Below, one piece after another: positions 24,427-32,961 of a stretch of 44,700 nucleotides of DNA (positions are counted from its first letter, which is position 1; the number at the start of each line of letters is the position of its first letter). The DNA comes from Anabaena sp. UHCC 0204 (lineage in GTDB: Bacteria > Cyanobacteriota > Cyanobacteriia > Cyanobacteriales > Nostocaceae). Where the stretch lies: the NCBI RefSeq assembly GCF_009711975.1, contig NZ_VIKW01000033.1, forward strand, positions 1 through 44,700, given 5' to 3'. The notes beneath the pieces were generated by a model that worked only from the letters and a program-made list of their open reading frames with translations, had not been told where the DNA came from and made no database searches. The position numbers and the translations under genes were made by a program.

Positions 24427-26349
24427 ATGACAAAGCAACCATCTTTAAGTGAACAAAAAGGTTATTATCGCTATAATTCCAGTAATTTAGAGCAAAAAGG
24501 GGCTGCACGGTTATTTCCCTATACGGGGGAAGATGGGGCAGTACGCTATATTTTGACTAAGCTATGTGAAAATCTGTTAGCACAAGGAAAATTATCTGAA
24601 CCTTGGAGTTTGTTGTTAACTGAGTTAGAAAATAAAGTTAACAAATTGGAGGAAGATTGGATAAATATAGCGACTTTGTTGGTAGATTGTGAAATTTTTC
24701 AATCGGGATGGTTTAATTTTGATTTACCACCTAATGAACAGTTTAATAGTAGTTATATCCAAGAAAGGAAAAAGTTAATTAAACGACTTTCGGCTGCAAA
24801 AAAAGCAGTGGAAAAATTAGATAAAAATCTCCCTGTTCTCCAACGAAATGAGGAGCAGAGAAACCTATTTTTTGCGGCTTTAACTAAAGCTGATGGGACA
24901 CCTCCACCAATTATGAGTGTAATTCATAAACGGGATGGAGGATTAAGCGATCGCGAATTTGCCCGACAAAGATTAGCAGGTGCTAACCCAACAATAATCC
25001 GCCGAGTACAACCAACTGATCAAGGTTTAATCCAATCTTTAGCAACTCAACCTTATAAATTAGCAAATAATGGGACTGTAGATTTAGTTAAAGCCGCAGG
25101 GGACAATCGTTTATTTATTGTTGATTATCCATTGTTGAAAGATTTAGAAGTTACTGATTTGCAACCTGGTAAATATGTTGGTAGCCCAGTAGCTTTATTT
25201 TATCGTACTGATCAAGGATTAGAACCAGTATTAATTGAAGTTGAAAAAGGGAGGGTAGTAACTCCAGTAATTTCTGGAAGTGCGGCTGATGATTGGATGC
25301 GAGCGAAATTATATGTGCAAACGGCTGATGCTACCCATCATGAATTAATTTCTCATTTGACTTATACTCATTTAGCAATGGAAGCTTTAGCTATTGCTAC
25401 TCCCAGACAGTTACCATATAATCATCCTGTCCATCAATTACTTGCTCCCCATTTTAAGTTTTTAATTGCCATTAATAGCCGGGGAAATAGTATATTATTG
25501 GCAGCAGGAGCAGCAATTGATAATCTCATGGCTCCTACTATCCAAACTTCTGGAAAGCTCATGAGTAAGGCTTATCGGGAAAAATCTTTTTGGTATTATT
25601 CCCTATTAAATGATATTGAATTACGGGGAATTGAACCCAAGTTTTTACCAGAATATCCTTATCGTGATGATGCTTTGTTATTATGGGAAGCGATCGCTAA
25701 ATATGTGACTCGGTTTTTACGAAATTACTATCCAGACGACAAAGCCGTACAACAAGATCCCTATTTACAAGCTTGGGCTGAAGAATTAGCTGCACCTTTA
25801 AATACCCGCCCTAAATCAGATTTTCCCCAAGCACCTGCATGGCTACCTAAAGAATTAGTTGCAGAATCAGGAATTGAACCCCAAGAATTACCTAACTATC
25901 CGCGAATTCCGGGATTTATCAAAATTGGTAGTTTACAACAATTAATAGATATTGCCACTATTACCATTTTTACCTGTGGACCCCAACACGCAGCTTTAAA
26001 CTTCAGTCAGTTTGATTATATTACCTATACTCCTAATGCACCTTTAGCTAATTATAGCTATCCTGATACACCAGCTAGTTTAGAGGAATTTTTACCACCA
26101 ACAGATAAAGATTTACTGCAAATGCAGTTAACTTCAGCTTTGAGTGGAATCCATTGGGGTAAATTAGGAAGTTCTGATTTAATTCAATTCGCCAAAAAGA
26201 GCGATCGCCAAATTCTCGCCCAATTCCAAAATGATTTATCATTAATTGAAGGTACAATTAAAGGACGTAATCAACAACGCTTTACAGATAGCGATGTTGA
26301 GTATCCCTATCTTTTACCTTCGCTGATTCCCAACAGCATTAATATTTAA
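24427..26349 (+). CDS. Lipoxygenase
   Basis: Lipoxygenases insert O2 into polyunsaturated fatty acids with a non-haem iron. From ATG 24427 (640 aa; an ATG 54 nt earlier adds a hydrophobic stretch unlike the family) all five iron ligands are found: H305 and H310 (HELISH), H521 and N525 (CGPQHAALN) and the terminal I640. The long helical catalytic domain spans residues 200-640. The N-terminal 190 residues are helical, without a PLAT beta-barrel typical of plant and animal enzymes. Bacterial enzymes of this form are known in cyanobacteria. Position specificity cannot be told. The gene is divergent from the photolyase-like gene with 178 nt between starts, which likely contains both promoters. Confidence 0.93.
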   Translation: MTKQPSLSEQKGYYRYNSSNLEQKGAARLFPYTGEDGAVRYILTKLCENLLAQGKLSEPWSLLLTELENKVNKLEEDWINIATLLVDCEIFQSGWFNFDLPPNEQFNSSYIQERKKLIKRLSAAKKAVEKLDKNLPVLQRNEEQRNLFFAALTKADGTPPPIMSVIHKRDGGLSDREFARQRLAGANPTIIRRVQPTDQGLIQSLATQPYKLANNGTVDLVKAAGDNRLFIVDYPLLKDLEVTDLQPGKYVGSPVALFYRTDQGLEPVLIEVEKGRVVTPVISGSAADDWMRAKLYVQTADATHHELISHLTYTHLAMEALAIATPRQLPYNHPVHQLLAPHFKFLIAINSRGNSILLAAGAAIDNLMAPTIQTSGKLMSKAYREKSFWYYSLLNDIELRGIEPKFLPEYPYRDDALLLWEAIAKYVTRFLRNYYPDDKAVQQDPYLQAWAEELAAPLNTRPKSDFPQAPAWLPKELVAESGIEPQELPNYPRIPGFIKIGSLQQLIDIATITIFTCGPQHAALNFSQFDYITYTPNAPLANYSYPDTPASLEEFLPPTDKDLLQMQLTSALSGIHWGKLGSSDLIQFAKKSDRQILAQFQNDLSLIEGTIKGRNQQRFTDSDVEYPYLLPSLIPNSINI

Positions 26350-26403
26350 TAGGAGTCAGAAAAAAGAAGTTGTGGCGGGGAAATCCCGCCCATAAAAGAG
26401 TCA

Positions 26404-26985
26404 CTACGAAGCTACATTAAAGGAATTTAAAAATCCTTCGATACTCTTAGTTAAATATTTCTGTCTTCTTTTTGTAGTTTCCACACTTACTTGATACAAT
26501 CTTTTATCAACCAAGTATATTCTTTGTTTAACAATTTTGTCCCCAGGTTTACTATAGCTAATTTCCTTACCAGAATAATTACCTAAAGTAATTTTTTGTT
26601 CACTAATTAAAATACCTTTGGCTTTTTTTACCACACTATCACGCCCATTTTCTAAAGCCTTTTCTACAAGATTATTCCGATTTAATAATTCAATATACTC
26701 AGACGAATAATCAACGTATCCCACCACATATTTAACGTCCTCTTGTTTGCGTTCCACAGTAAACATATTTAATTCAATATTGCCAGATTTCGTCTTTACT
26801 GTTTGTTTCTCCACCTTGGGATTACCCGGCATTAAAATCCGGAAACTACTATCAGGACTATAAAATAACTTCCATATAGATTGAGCTATTTGTACTGGTT
26901 GATTAGCTGATACAGATGTATTCATTGTATATCCACCACAGATAACCAATAGCGCCAAGGAATAATTTAGAAATTTAGGTTTCAT
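26404..26985 (-). CDS. Secreted protein of unknown function
   Basis: From the ATG at 26985 (193 aa; an ATG 21 nt upstream is possible) it begins with a signal peptide: MKPKF, hydrophobic YSLALLVICGGY, cut near SVSA. The mature part is beta-rich, with SPDSSFRILMPGNPKVEKQT and IELNMFTVE. The C-terminal half includes RIYLVDKRLYQVSVETTK. This matches a cyanobacterial group of periplasmic proteins of about 190 residues that somewhat resembles PsbP-like folds, but no function is established. It converges on the lipoxygenase gene. Confidence 0.65.
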   Translation of the reverse strand: MKPKFLNYSLALLVICGGYTMNTSVSANQPVQIAQSIWKLFYSPDSSFRILMPGNPKVEKQTVKTKSGNIELNMFTVERKQEDVKYVVGYVDYSSEYIELLNRNNLVEKALENGRDSVVKKAKGILISEQKITLGNYSGKEISYSKPGDKIVKQRIYLVDKRLYQVSVETTKRRQKYLTKSIEGFLNSFNVAS

Positions 26986-27160
26986 AATTCTCAAATTCGA
27001 TACCATTGAATTTTATACAAAAAAAGCCACAGTAATTCCAGCATAATTCATGATTTAGAGTAAAATAGACTTAATTGAGAATTTTATCTTCTCTTCTCAA
27101 TAATCCGCTGTATATCTTAATCAAGACTAGCAATTATTTAATATTACAAACTGTTAACAA

Positions 27161-27403
27161 ATGTCGCCAGAATTCCCAATAGGTAGTAAAGTCCGCGTGA
27201 TCTCATTACCGCCTTATGTTAAAACTGCTGAACCTATGCCGATGTTACGTCCTGCTGATGTCATTCACATTGGCGAAGAGGGTATAGTTATTGACCGTCG
27301 TCCTGGTGGTTATTGGGGTGTACGTTTTACTAGAGGTAGTTTTCTCATAGATAGTCAATACATTGAAAGTATAGAAAAACCATCTGAACCCCAGTCGGAG
27401 TGA
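27161..27403 (+). CDS. sipA: NblS-interacting regulator SipA (DUF3148)
   Basis: SipA is a small SH3-like protein that binds the histidine kinase NblS (Hik33) and stimulates its activity in stress and light signalling, upstream of RpaB. The 80-aa sequence has the conserved core KVRVISLPPYVKTAEPMPML (residues 9-28), EGIVIDRRPGGYWGVRF (about 39-55) and LIDSQYIE. Length is normal. It stands alone with its own start region. It may connect with the HLR1-like sites at psb34 and psaE in this window, since RpaB acts through those, but this link is from known biology rather than the sequence. Confidence 0.9.
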   Translation: MSPEFPIGSKVRVISLPPYVKTAEPMPMLRPADVIHIGEEGIVIDRRPGGYWGVRFTRGSFLIDSQYIESIEKPSEPQSE

Positions 27404-27444
27404 TCCAAGTGTAAAAAAACGTTAATCCTCAAGGCAGAATATAG

Positions 27445-27600
27445 TCATACTCTGCCGAATGCAGCTTTCACAAAAGGATGTACCAATTCATGAGGCACTT
27501 GATTTTGTTCAATATAATCATTCATTTCTGCCTGATAATCAAGATAAAAACTCAACACATCAAATACTTGTGCAAGTTGTAAATTTAGAAGAGGAGGATT
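27445..27600 (-). pseudogene. C-terminal fragment of a DUF433-type antitoxin
   Basis: A minus-strand frame of about 50 codons reads LNLQLAQVFDVLSFYLDYQA, EMNDYIEQNQVP and HELVHPFVKAAFGRV, then a stop at 27445. This matches the C-terminal helices of DUF433 proteins. There is no start codon; the frame meets a stop at 27613-27615, next to the antitoxin gene on the other strand. The N-terminal half has been lost. It is a relic, probably removed when the vapB-like gene arrived. Confidence 0.6.
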
Positions 27601-27607
27601 TTTAATT

Positions 27608-27880
27608 ATGACTCAAGCAGTAGAAAGGCAGAAATCTATTTTGGAAATAGTCCAAAATCTAACCCCTCAACAACAGGAGGAGGTTTTGAATTTTATTGAG
27701 TTTTTACAGTTCAAGTCACAAAAACAGGATATATACACAAAAGGTAAATCTCAGCAAAAATCACCGGAGGAATTAGGCTGGCCTCCTGGTTTTTTTGAAC
27801 AAACTTATGGTAGTTGTCAAGATGATCCTATTGTTATTGATGATGAGGATAATTTTGCCCAAAGTGAAGAAGCTGCATGA
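27608..27880 (+). CDS. VapB-like antitoxin (DUF2281 type)
   Basis: The 90-aa protein has the DUF2281 N-terminal helix SILEIVQNLTPQQQEEVLNFIEFLQFK and, further on, the phrase ELGWPPGFFEQTYGS. It ends in an acidic tail, DEDNFAQSEEAA. This is a common cyanobacterial antitoxin layout. GAGGAGG at 27590-27596 is a strong ribosome binding site. The stop overlaps the start of a vapC gene by the classic ATGA. Because the toxin is truncated, this is an orphan antitoxin. Confidence 0.8.
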   Translation: MTQAVERQKSILEIVQNLTPQQQEEVLNFIEFLQFKSQKQDIYTKGKSQQKSPEELGWPPGFFEQTYGSCQDDPIVIDDEDNFAQSEEAA

Positions 27881-27975
27881 TTTATTTGCTAGATACTAAT
27901 GTTTGCGCTCGTTATCTTAAATCTAAAGCAATTTCACTACTCCTTTTTATCCACCTGCCGACATTCAGCAATTGA
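27877..27975 (+). pseudogene. Truncated VapC (PIN-domain) toxin
   Basis: The frame starts in ATGA overlap with the antitoxin stop. MIYLLDTNVCARYLKSKAIS is the normal N-terminus of a PIN-domain toxin, with the first catalytic Asp (D6). After about 20 residues the frame enters the 3' end of the opposite-strand gene at 27937 and stops after 32 codons. The remaining 110 or so residues, with the other acidic residues, are gone, so no active toxin is made. Confidence 0.8.
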
Positions 27976-28140
27976 TTGGTTTATCTCTGTTGCTTCTGTG
28001 TGGCTTAGAATTCCTGCAAATTTGGCTAGAGGATGATCTTTTCGTGTAGCTTTCACACGGTGTAAATAATCTAGTAAAAGTTGTACAATATCATCAGGAG
28101 CTTGTTCTAGTTCTTGGATTAATTGCTCACGGTTTGTCAT
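27937..28140 (-). CDS. Small antitoxin-like protein, toxin missing
   Basis: The 67-aa protein begins MTNREQLIQELEQAPDDIVQ and has LLLDYLHRVKATRKDHPLAK, FAGILSHTEA and SIAECRQVDKKE. Helical N-terminus and FAGILS-type tail match small antitoxin-like cyanobacterial proteins of the DUF2281-related kind. No toxin gene follows on the minus strand; its 3' end meets the vapC breakpoint at 27936, so a partner may have been deleted at the same event. Confidence 0.65.
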   Translation of the reverse strand: MTNREQLIQELEQAPDDIVQLLLDYLHRVKATRKDHPLAKFAGILSHTEATEINQSIAECRQVDKKE

Positions 28141-28317
28141 ATATTGAAACCTCTAAAGCATAATAAGTTAGAATCGCTCCCCTCTAGTTTATCTCATGCG
28201 ATCGCCTATCCATCCTAAATAAAGTACAGCGATCGCTTTCCTCTTCGCAGGCATCGCTCCCATGCAAATAAAAACGGTGGGTTAATAAAATTTAACTCTA
28301 CAAGAGGGGCGATCCTA

Positions 28318-29064
28318 CTAATGTAAAAAGGCACGTAACTTCTCAAGCTCATGTTCCTGAAAACATTTGGCAAAAGACTTAGGAGCAAATGCGTTTGGAT
28401 GTGGGAGAAAAGCAAAAAATCTTTCACGACTCCCAATCATAATTGGCTCAGATACTGAAATTTCCGCAGAGATATTAAATTGACTTTGAATTGCTTTTCG
28501 TGCGGGTGATCCTAGTACCACGACTACTTTTGCTCCTGCTAGTTCTAAAATCCTCAGCAAATATGCTTCAACACATTTATTTTGTGCTTGTTTTACACCA
28601 ATTTCCTCACAGGATTTACAATGCACTATTTCGGTAAGCGCATAATCAGTTCCTGGATGCACATCACGTCTAAGTAACTCCATAGCACGTTGCCTAATTG
28701 CTGCCCAGAAATTAACAGAGGAGCTATATGTCCCATCTTTTTGCAAGGATTTTTTACCATTTACGATCCATTCCTTGCGTCCTCCTCCAAAACGATAATT
28801 GAAATAATCATCTACATCATCATCTGACCAAGAGCAAATTGGGTAGTCCTCACTAAAACTAATTGATGGATTTGAACTTAGAAAAAGAATAGGAGCTTGC
28901 TCTATTTTCCCACTCCACGGCTCAGGTACTTGATACTGATCTAAATTGATAGAACCTTGAGAAAGTACAATTTCACGACATGGATGCTCAGTATCAGGAT
29001 TCTGTAAACAGAATCGCGCATGGGGACAATGAACAATTTCATTTAATAGAGTTCTTATAGACAT
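28318..29064 (-). CDS. Uracil-DNA glycosylase-like superfamily protein with cysteine cluster
   Basis: The 248-aa protein has the fold-specific landmarks of the UDG superfamily: PILFLSSNPSIS (motif for the base pocket, normally GxxPG), TEIVHCKSCEEIG, VVVVLGSPARKAI, and a final LPHPNA resembling the HPS/HPN minor-groove loop. Cysteines at 13, 19 and 29 plus C-x2-C-x11-C near residues 145-160 may form a metal or Fe-S site, but their order differs from family 4 enzymes. The catalytic Asp/Asn is not obvious. It follows the S1-domain gene by 32 nt on the same strand. Base-excision activity is possible, not proven. Confidence 0.6.
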   Translation of the reverse strand: MSIRTLLNEIVHCPHARFCLQNPDTEHPCREIVLSQGSINLDQYQVPEPWSGKIEQAPILFLSSNPSISFSEDYPICSWSDDDVDDYFNYRFGGGRKEWIVNGKKSLQKDGTYSSSVNFWAAIRQRAMELLRRDVHPGTDYALTEIVHCKSCEEIGVKQAQNKCVEAYLLRILELAGAKVVVVLGSPARKAIQSQFNISAEISVSEPIMIGSRERFFAFLPHPNAFAPKSFAKCFQEHELEKLRAFLH

Positions 29065-29096
29065 TTCTAGTATGGTGTTAATTAATACAGCTTAAA

Positions 29097-29414
29097 CTAC
29101 GAGCATAAAGCAGGAATCTTCAGGGGTACAAGAGCTTTATGTAGTACACTAGGTTTAGCACTTAAATATACTTCCCGAAAATTACTCTCATTGTATCCAA
29201 CCACAACCGCGCCTATAGTTGTACCAATTTCTGGATACATTTCTGGACTCATTCCCCCTTCAGCTAAAAAATCCGGGATTTTGATCAACCCCTTAACTAA
29301 AGACTCATCAATATTGACAAAAACGCCAAAGGGTGTATGAAATTCTACTTTTCCCAGAACAAACAGACCTAGCTTATATTTAGATTTAATATTTTCCCAA
29401 CTTGTAATATCCAT
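29097..29414 (-). CDS. S1 RNA-binding domain protein
   Basis: The 105-aa protein is almost entirely one S1-like beta-barrel: GLFVLGKVEFHTPFGVFVNI (residues 15-34), ESLVKGLIKIPDF, and IGAVVVGYNESNFREVYLSAKP. It has no other domain. An S1 domain alone binds single-stranded nucleic acid. It lies 32 nt upstream of the UDG-like gene on the same strand, so the two are likely co-transcribed, which hints at a joint nucleic-acid role. Confidence 0.8.
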   Translation of the reverse strand: MDITSWENIKSKYKLGLFVLGKVEFHTPFGVFVNIDESLVKGLIKIPDFLAEGGMSPEMYPEIGTTIGAVVVGYNESNFREVYLSAKPSVLHKALVPLKIPALCS

Positions 29415-29635
29415 AAAAAATCATATTCACCCAAGTTGTTAGTTATCAAGTTAAGGCTTGTACAGTTGATGATACGTAATTATTGATGAAATCCCAATCT
29501 TCATCCTGTTCATCCTTTAATCCTGAAAATCCTGATTCAGACATCCTCACATACAACAGGCAAATTGAGAAAAAAGTCAATTAGTCTTAATTTTAGTTAC
29601 AGTTAGATCACAAATAAATCGTGAGGGGTGATACT

Positions 29636-31231
29636 ATGCGTGTTTTGCTAGTTTATCCAATATTTCCAAGCACATTTTGGTCTTATGAGAAAATTCTGGC
29701 ACTAGTTGACAGAAAAGTGTTGTTGCCACCTTTGGGTTTAGTGACAGTAGCGGCAATTTTGCCCCAAGAGTGGGAATTTAAACTCGTAGATCGTAACATC
29801 CGCGCCGCCACAGAAGCAGAATGGGCATGGGCAGATATTGTCATTTTCTCTGCCATGATTGTCCAAAAACAAGATTTACTAGAGCAAATCCGGGAAGCAA
29901 AGAGACGCGGTAAGTTGGTAGCTTTAGGTGGTCCTTATCCTACCTCCACACCCCATGAAGTCGAAGCCGCAGGGGCAGATTACCTGATTCTCGATGAAGG
30001 GGAACTGACTTTACCTATGTTTGTGGAAGCAGTCAAAAAAGGGGAAAAATCTGGAGTTTTCCGGGCTGCTGAAAAACCTGATGTCACAGGTACACCGATT
30101 CCCCGCTTTGATTTATTAGAGTTTAATGCCTATGATATGATGTCCGTGCAGTTTTCGCGGGGTTGTCCCTTCCAATGCGAATTTTGCGACATCATTGTAT
30201 TATATGGACGCAAACCCCGAACCAAAACACCAGCACAACTGTTAGCAGAGTTAGATTATCTCTATGATTTGGGTTGGAGACGTGGTGTGTTCATGGTGGA
30301 TGATAACTTTATTGGCAACAAGCGGAATGTGAAATTGTTGCTGAAAGAGTTAAAAGTTTGGATGGCAGAACATCAATATCCTTTCAATTTTGATACAGAA
30401 GCTTCCATTGATTTGGCACAAGACCAAGAAATGATGGAGTTGATGGTTGATTGTGGATTTAAAGCGGTATTTTTGGGCATTGAAACCCCCGATGAAGATA
30501 GTTTACAACTAACTAAGAAATTCCAAAATACTCGCAGTTCTTTAACTGAATCTGTAGAAACCATTATTAGAACTGGACTACGGCCAATGGCTGGGTTTAT
30601 TATAGGTTTTGATGGTGAAAAAGCAGGTGCGGGCGATCGCATTGTCAGATTTGCCGAACTAGCAGCTATCCCTTCCACCACCTTTGCCATGTTACAAGCG
30701 TTACCTAATACCGCTCTATGGCATCGGCTCACCAAAGAAGGCAGACTGCGGGAAAACAAAGATGGAAATATCAATCAAACCACATTGATGAATTTCATTC
30801 CTACCCGTCCCCTAGAAGAACTTGCTAGGGAATATGTGGAAGCTTTCTGTGCTTTATATGACCCGGCTGCCTATTTAGATCGCACCTATCGCTGTTTTAT
30901 GATGTTGGGTTCGGCTAAATATACAGTGCCAGCAAAAATGCCAGAATGGGTAGTTGTGAGAGCCTTATTAATTGTAATTTGGCGACAAGGATTTAAACGA
31001 CAAACTCGCTGGAAATTCTGGCATCACTTATTTAGCATTCTCAAGCATAACCCCAAGGTGATTGAACAATACGTTTCCACCTGCGCCCACATTGAGCATT
31101 TCATGGAATACCGGCAAATTGTCCGTGATGAAATTGAAAGCCAATTAGCAGCGTATTTAGCCCAAGGTGCAGAAACACCATACATACCAGTTCAGGCAAA
31201 AGCAGCCGAAAAAGCAGAAGCAGTAGTTTAG
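29636..31231 (+). CDS. B12-binding domain radical SAM protein
   Basis: From ATG 29636 (531 aa; GAGGGG lies 8-13 nt upstream, and the in-frame GTG at 29621 is less likely) the first 140 residues form a cobalamin-binding-like domain (MRVLLVYPIFPSTFWSYEK). The radical SAM domain has C177, C181 and C184 (CPFQCEFC) for the 4Fe-4S cluster. The segment FMVDDNFIGN, FLGIETPDEDSL and AGFIIGFDGE are later strands of the barrel. The C-terminal 120 residues are helical (DUF4070-like). The product is unknown: candidates are methylation or rearrangement of lipids, hopanoids or tetrapyrroles. It is monocistronic. Confidence 0.9.
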   Translation: MRVLLVYPIFPSTFWSYEKILALVDRKVLLPPLGLVTVAAILPQEWEFKLVDRNIRAATEAEWAWADIVIFSAMIVQKQDLLEQIREAKRRGKLVALGGPYPTSTPHEVEAAGADYLILDEGELTLPMFVEAVKKGEKSGVFRAAEKPDVTGTPIPRFDLLEFNAYDMMSVQFSRGCPFQCEFCDIIVLYGRKPRTKTPAQLLAELDYLYDLGWRRGVFMVDDNFIGNKRNVKLLLKELKVWMAEHQYPFNFDTEASIDLAQDQEMMELMVDCGFKAVFLGIETPDEDSLQLTKKFQNTRSSLTESVETIIRTGLRPMAGFIIGFDGEKAGAGDRIVRFAELAAIPSTTFAMLQALPNTALWHRLTKEGRLRENKDGNINQTTLMNFIPTRPLEELAREYVEAFCALYDPAAYLDRTYRCFMMLGSAKYTVPAKMPEWVVVRALLIVIWRQGFKRQTRWKFWHHLFSILKHNPKVIEQYVSTCAHIEHFMEYRQIVRDEIESQLAAYLAQGAETPYIPVQAKAAEKAEAVV

Positions 31232-31240
31232 CAATATCTT

Positions 31241-31290
31241 GGCACTCCCCGGTCTAAAGACACGGGGATTCTTGGTTTTAAGTTTTTTCA
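31241..31290 (+). terminator. Hairpin CCCCG-GTC/GAC-CGGGG, terminator-like, resembling an IS200/IS605 end
   Basis: CCCCGGTC (31247-31254) pairs with GACACGGGG (31259-31267) with one bulged A. The run GGTTTTAAGTTTTTTC follows. It starts about 16 nt after the stop. The context GGGGATTCTTGG resembles the terminal hairpin of cyanobacterial IS200/IS605 elements, but no tnpA or tnpB is beside it. Confidence 0.5.
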
Positions 31291-31317
31291 GCCTAATTCC
31301 TGATAACCTGCTTTTTG

Positions 31318-32541
31318 CTATAACTGTAAAACAAAAACTTCCTCACTAACGGAAACAAAAGTTTTCCCCACTGGTAAAACAGCTAAAGCATTAGTTTGAG
31401 CTAAATTAATTAAATTGCCAGAATTTAAATTACCACCTGCTTGATAAAATTTATAAACACCATCAATTAAATTTAAATTACCCCAAATATAAGTTTCCAT
31501 TTTTCCCTGAGATTTTAATTCAGAACCAGATTTTACTTTTATAAACTTCGCTTCCCAACCTGTAGCCACACCCGAAAGTTTTTTAATTGCTGGTTGGACA
31601 AATCGCCAAAATGTTACTAAAGCAGAAACAGGATTTCCAGGTAAACCAAAGTAGAGAGAACTGGCAAAACTGGCAAAAGTCAAAGGTTTTCCTGGACGCA
31701 TTTGCACAGCGCGAAAATGAATTTCTGCACCAAGAGATGCTAAAATTTTATCAATATAATCATAGTCACCGACGGAAACGCCACCAGAAGAAAGAACTAT
31801 ATCAGAGTTATTAATGGCATAATTTATAGTTTCTGTTAAAGCAGTAGGATTATCTTTAATAATTCCTAACATTAAAACTTCTGCATCTAATTCTTTTACT
31901 AAAGTGAATAAAGCATATTGATTAGAATCAACAATTTGTCCAGGTTTTAGGGTTTGTTCTGGTGTAATTAATTCATCACCACTGGAAAAAATTGCCACCC
32001 GTGGACGACGGAAAACACTAATTTTAGGCAATTGTGTGGCGGCTAAAATAGCAATTTCCGTTGCATTCAGGGGAATTCCTGCTGGTAAAAGTTCCTTTCC
32101 TGCTTGGTAAAAATCCCCTTGGTGTCTAACAAACTCTTGCGGTTGAGGTGCAGAAAGAATAGAAACTTTATTTTCCTGTAAATTAGTTTTTTCCTGCATA
32201 ACTACAGTATCTGCACCTTTTGGCATGATTGCACCGGTGAAAATTCGCGCTGCTTGTCCTGGTTGAATAGTAATTTGGGATTGATATCCTGCGGGAATCT
32301 CTTCCACAACTTCCAAAATGGTAGGATTTTCAAGACTGGAATTCTGCACATCTTCATAACGCACTGCAAAACCATCCATTGCGGAATTATCCCAATGGGG
32401 AAAATCTAAAGAACTAATTACTGGAGTTGCTAAAATTCGGTGTGAAGCTGTTAATAAATCAACAACTTCAATATCACGTTTTTGATTTAATGATTGGACA
32501 GCATTAACAATAATAGTTTCTGCATCTTTGACTGATAACAT
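31318..32541 (-). CDS. moeA: Molybdopterin molybdenumtransferase
   Basis: MoeA inserts molybdate into adenylylated molybdopterin, the last step of molybdenum cofactor synthesis. The 407-aa protein shows the three MoeA parts. The N-terminal part has LDFPHWDNSAMDGFAVRYED and ARIFTGAIMPKGADTVVMQE. The central domain, with SSGDELITPEQ, is homologous to MogA (SSGGVSVGDYDYI, DKILASLGAE, GLPGNPVSALVTF). The C-terminal beta domain ends the protein. The catalytic D-x(n)-GGVS and GLPGNP loops are intact. A product is nitrate reductase, relevant to heterocystous cyanobacteria. Confidence 0.95.
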   Translation of the reverse strand: MLSVKDAETIIVNAVQSLNQKRDIEVVDLLTASHRILATPVISSLDFPHWDNSAMDGFAVRYEDVQNSSLENPTILEVVEEIPAGYQSQITIQPGQAARIFTGAIMPKGADTVVMQEKTNLQENKVSILSAPQPQEFVRHQGDFYQAGKELLPAGIPLNATEIAILAATQLPKISVFRRPRVAIFSSGDELITPEQTLKPGQIVDSNQYALFTLVKELDAEVLMLGIIKDNPTALTETINYAINNSDIVLSSGGVSVGDYDYIDKILASLGAEIHFRAVQMRPGKPLTFASFASSLYFGLPGNPVSALVTFWRFVQPAIKKLSGVATGWEAKFIKVKSGSELKSQGKMETYIWGNLNLIDGVYKFYQAGGNLNSGNLINLAQTNALAVLPVGKTFVSVSEEVFVLQL

Positions 32542-32961
32542 AATAAATGAGCTATTTAGGGTTTAAGGAAAAAAGGAGTCAGGAGGTAGGGGCGCAGGGC
32601 TTGCGCCCATTCAGGAGATAGCGAGGAAGAATTAGAAAGAGATCACAATAGTCTCAAATCTGGTTTATTAAGCGTTGTTAGTTGTCATTTGAATTAAATC
32701 TTTGCTAAACTAAATTTACAAAACTTTACTATTAACGTAAGTTGCTAATTAGAGTAATCGTCAGAATCAGGTGGTTATCGAGCGATAGCCTGCGTGGCGT
32801 AGCCATAGTCGAGATAATGTCCAGGATTTAAGGATATACAGAATGAAAACTGGAATTTTATCACCAATTACCAATCACCAATTACCAATTACCAATTACC
32901 AGCCTCAACTAGATAACTAGCAACTTGGTTTATTAGATAATTTCATCAATCATTATAATAT
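32542..32961. other. Intergenic region moeA-cytochrome b561 with dispersed repeats
   Basis: No gene is seen. It holds GGGGCGCAGGGCTTGCGCCC near 32589, a degenerate GCGTGGCGTAGCCATAG repeat near 32793-32810, and tandem heptamers of CCAATTA/CCAATCA type at 32861-32901. Confidence 0.65.
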
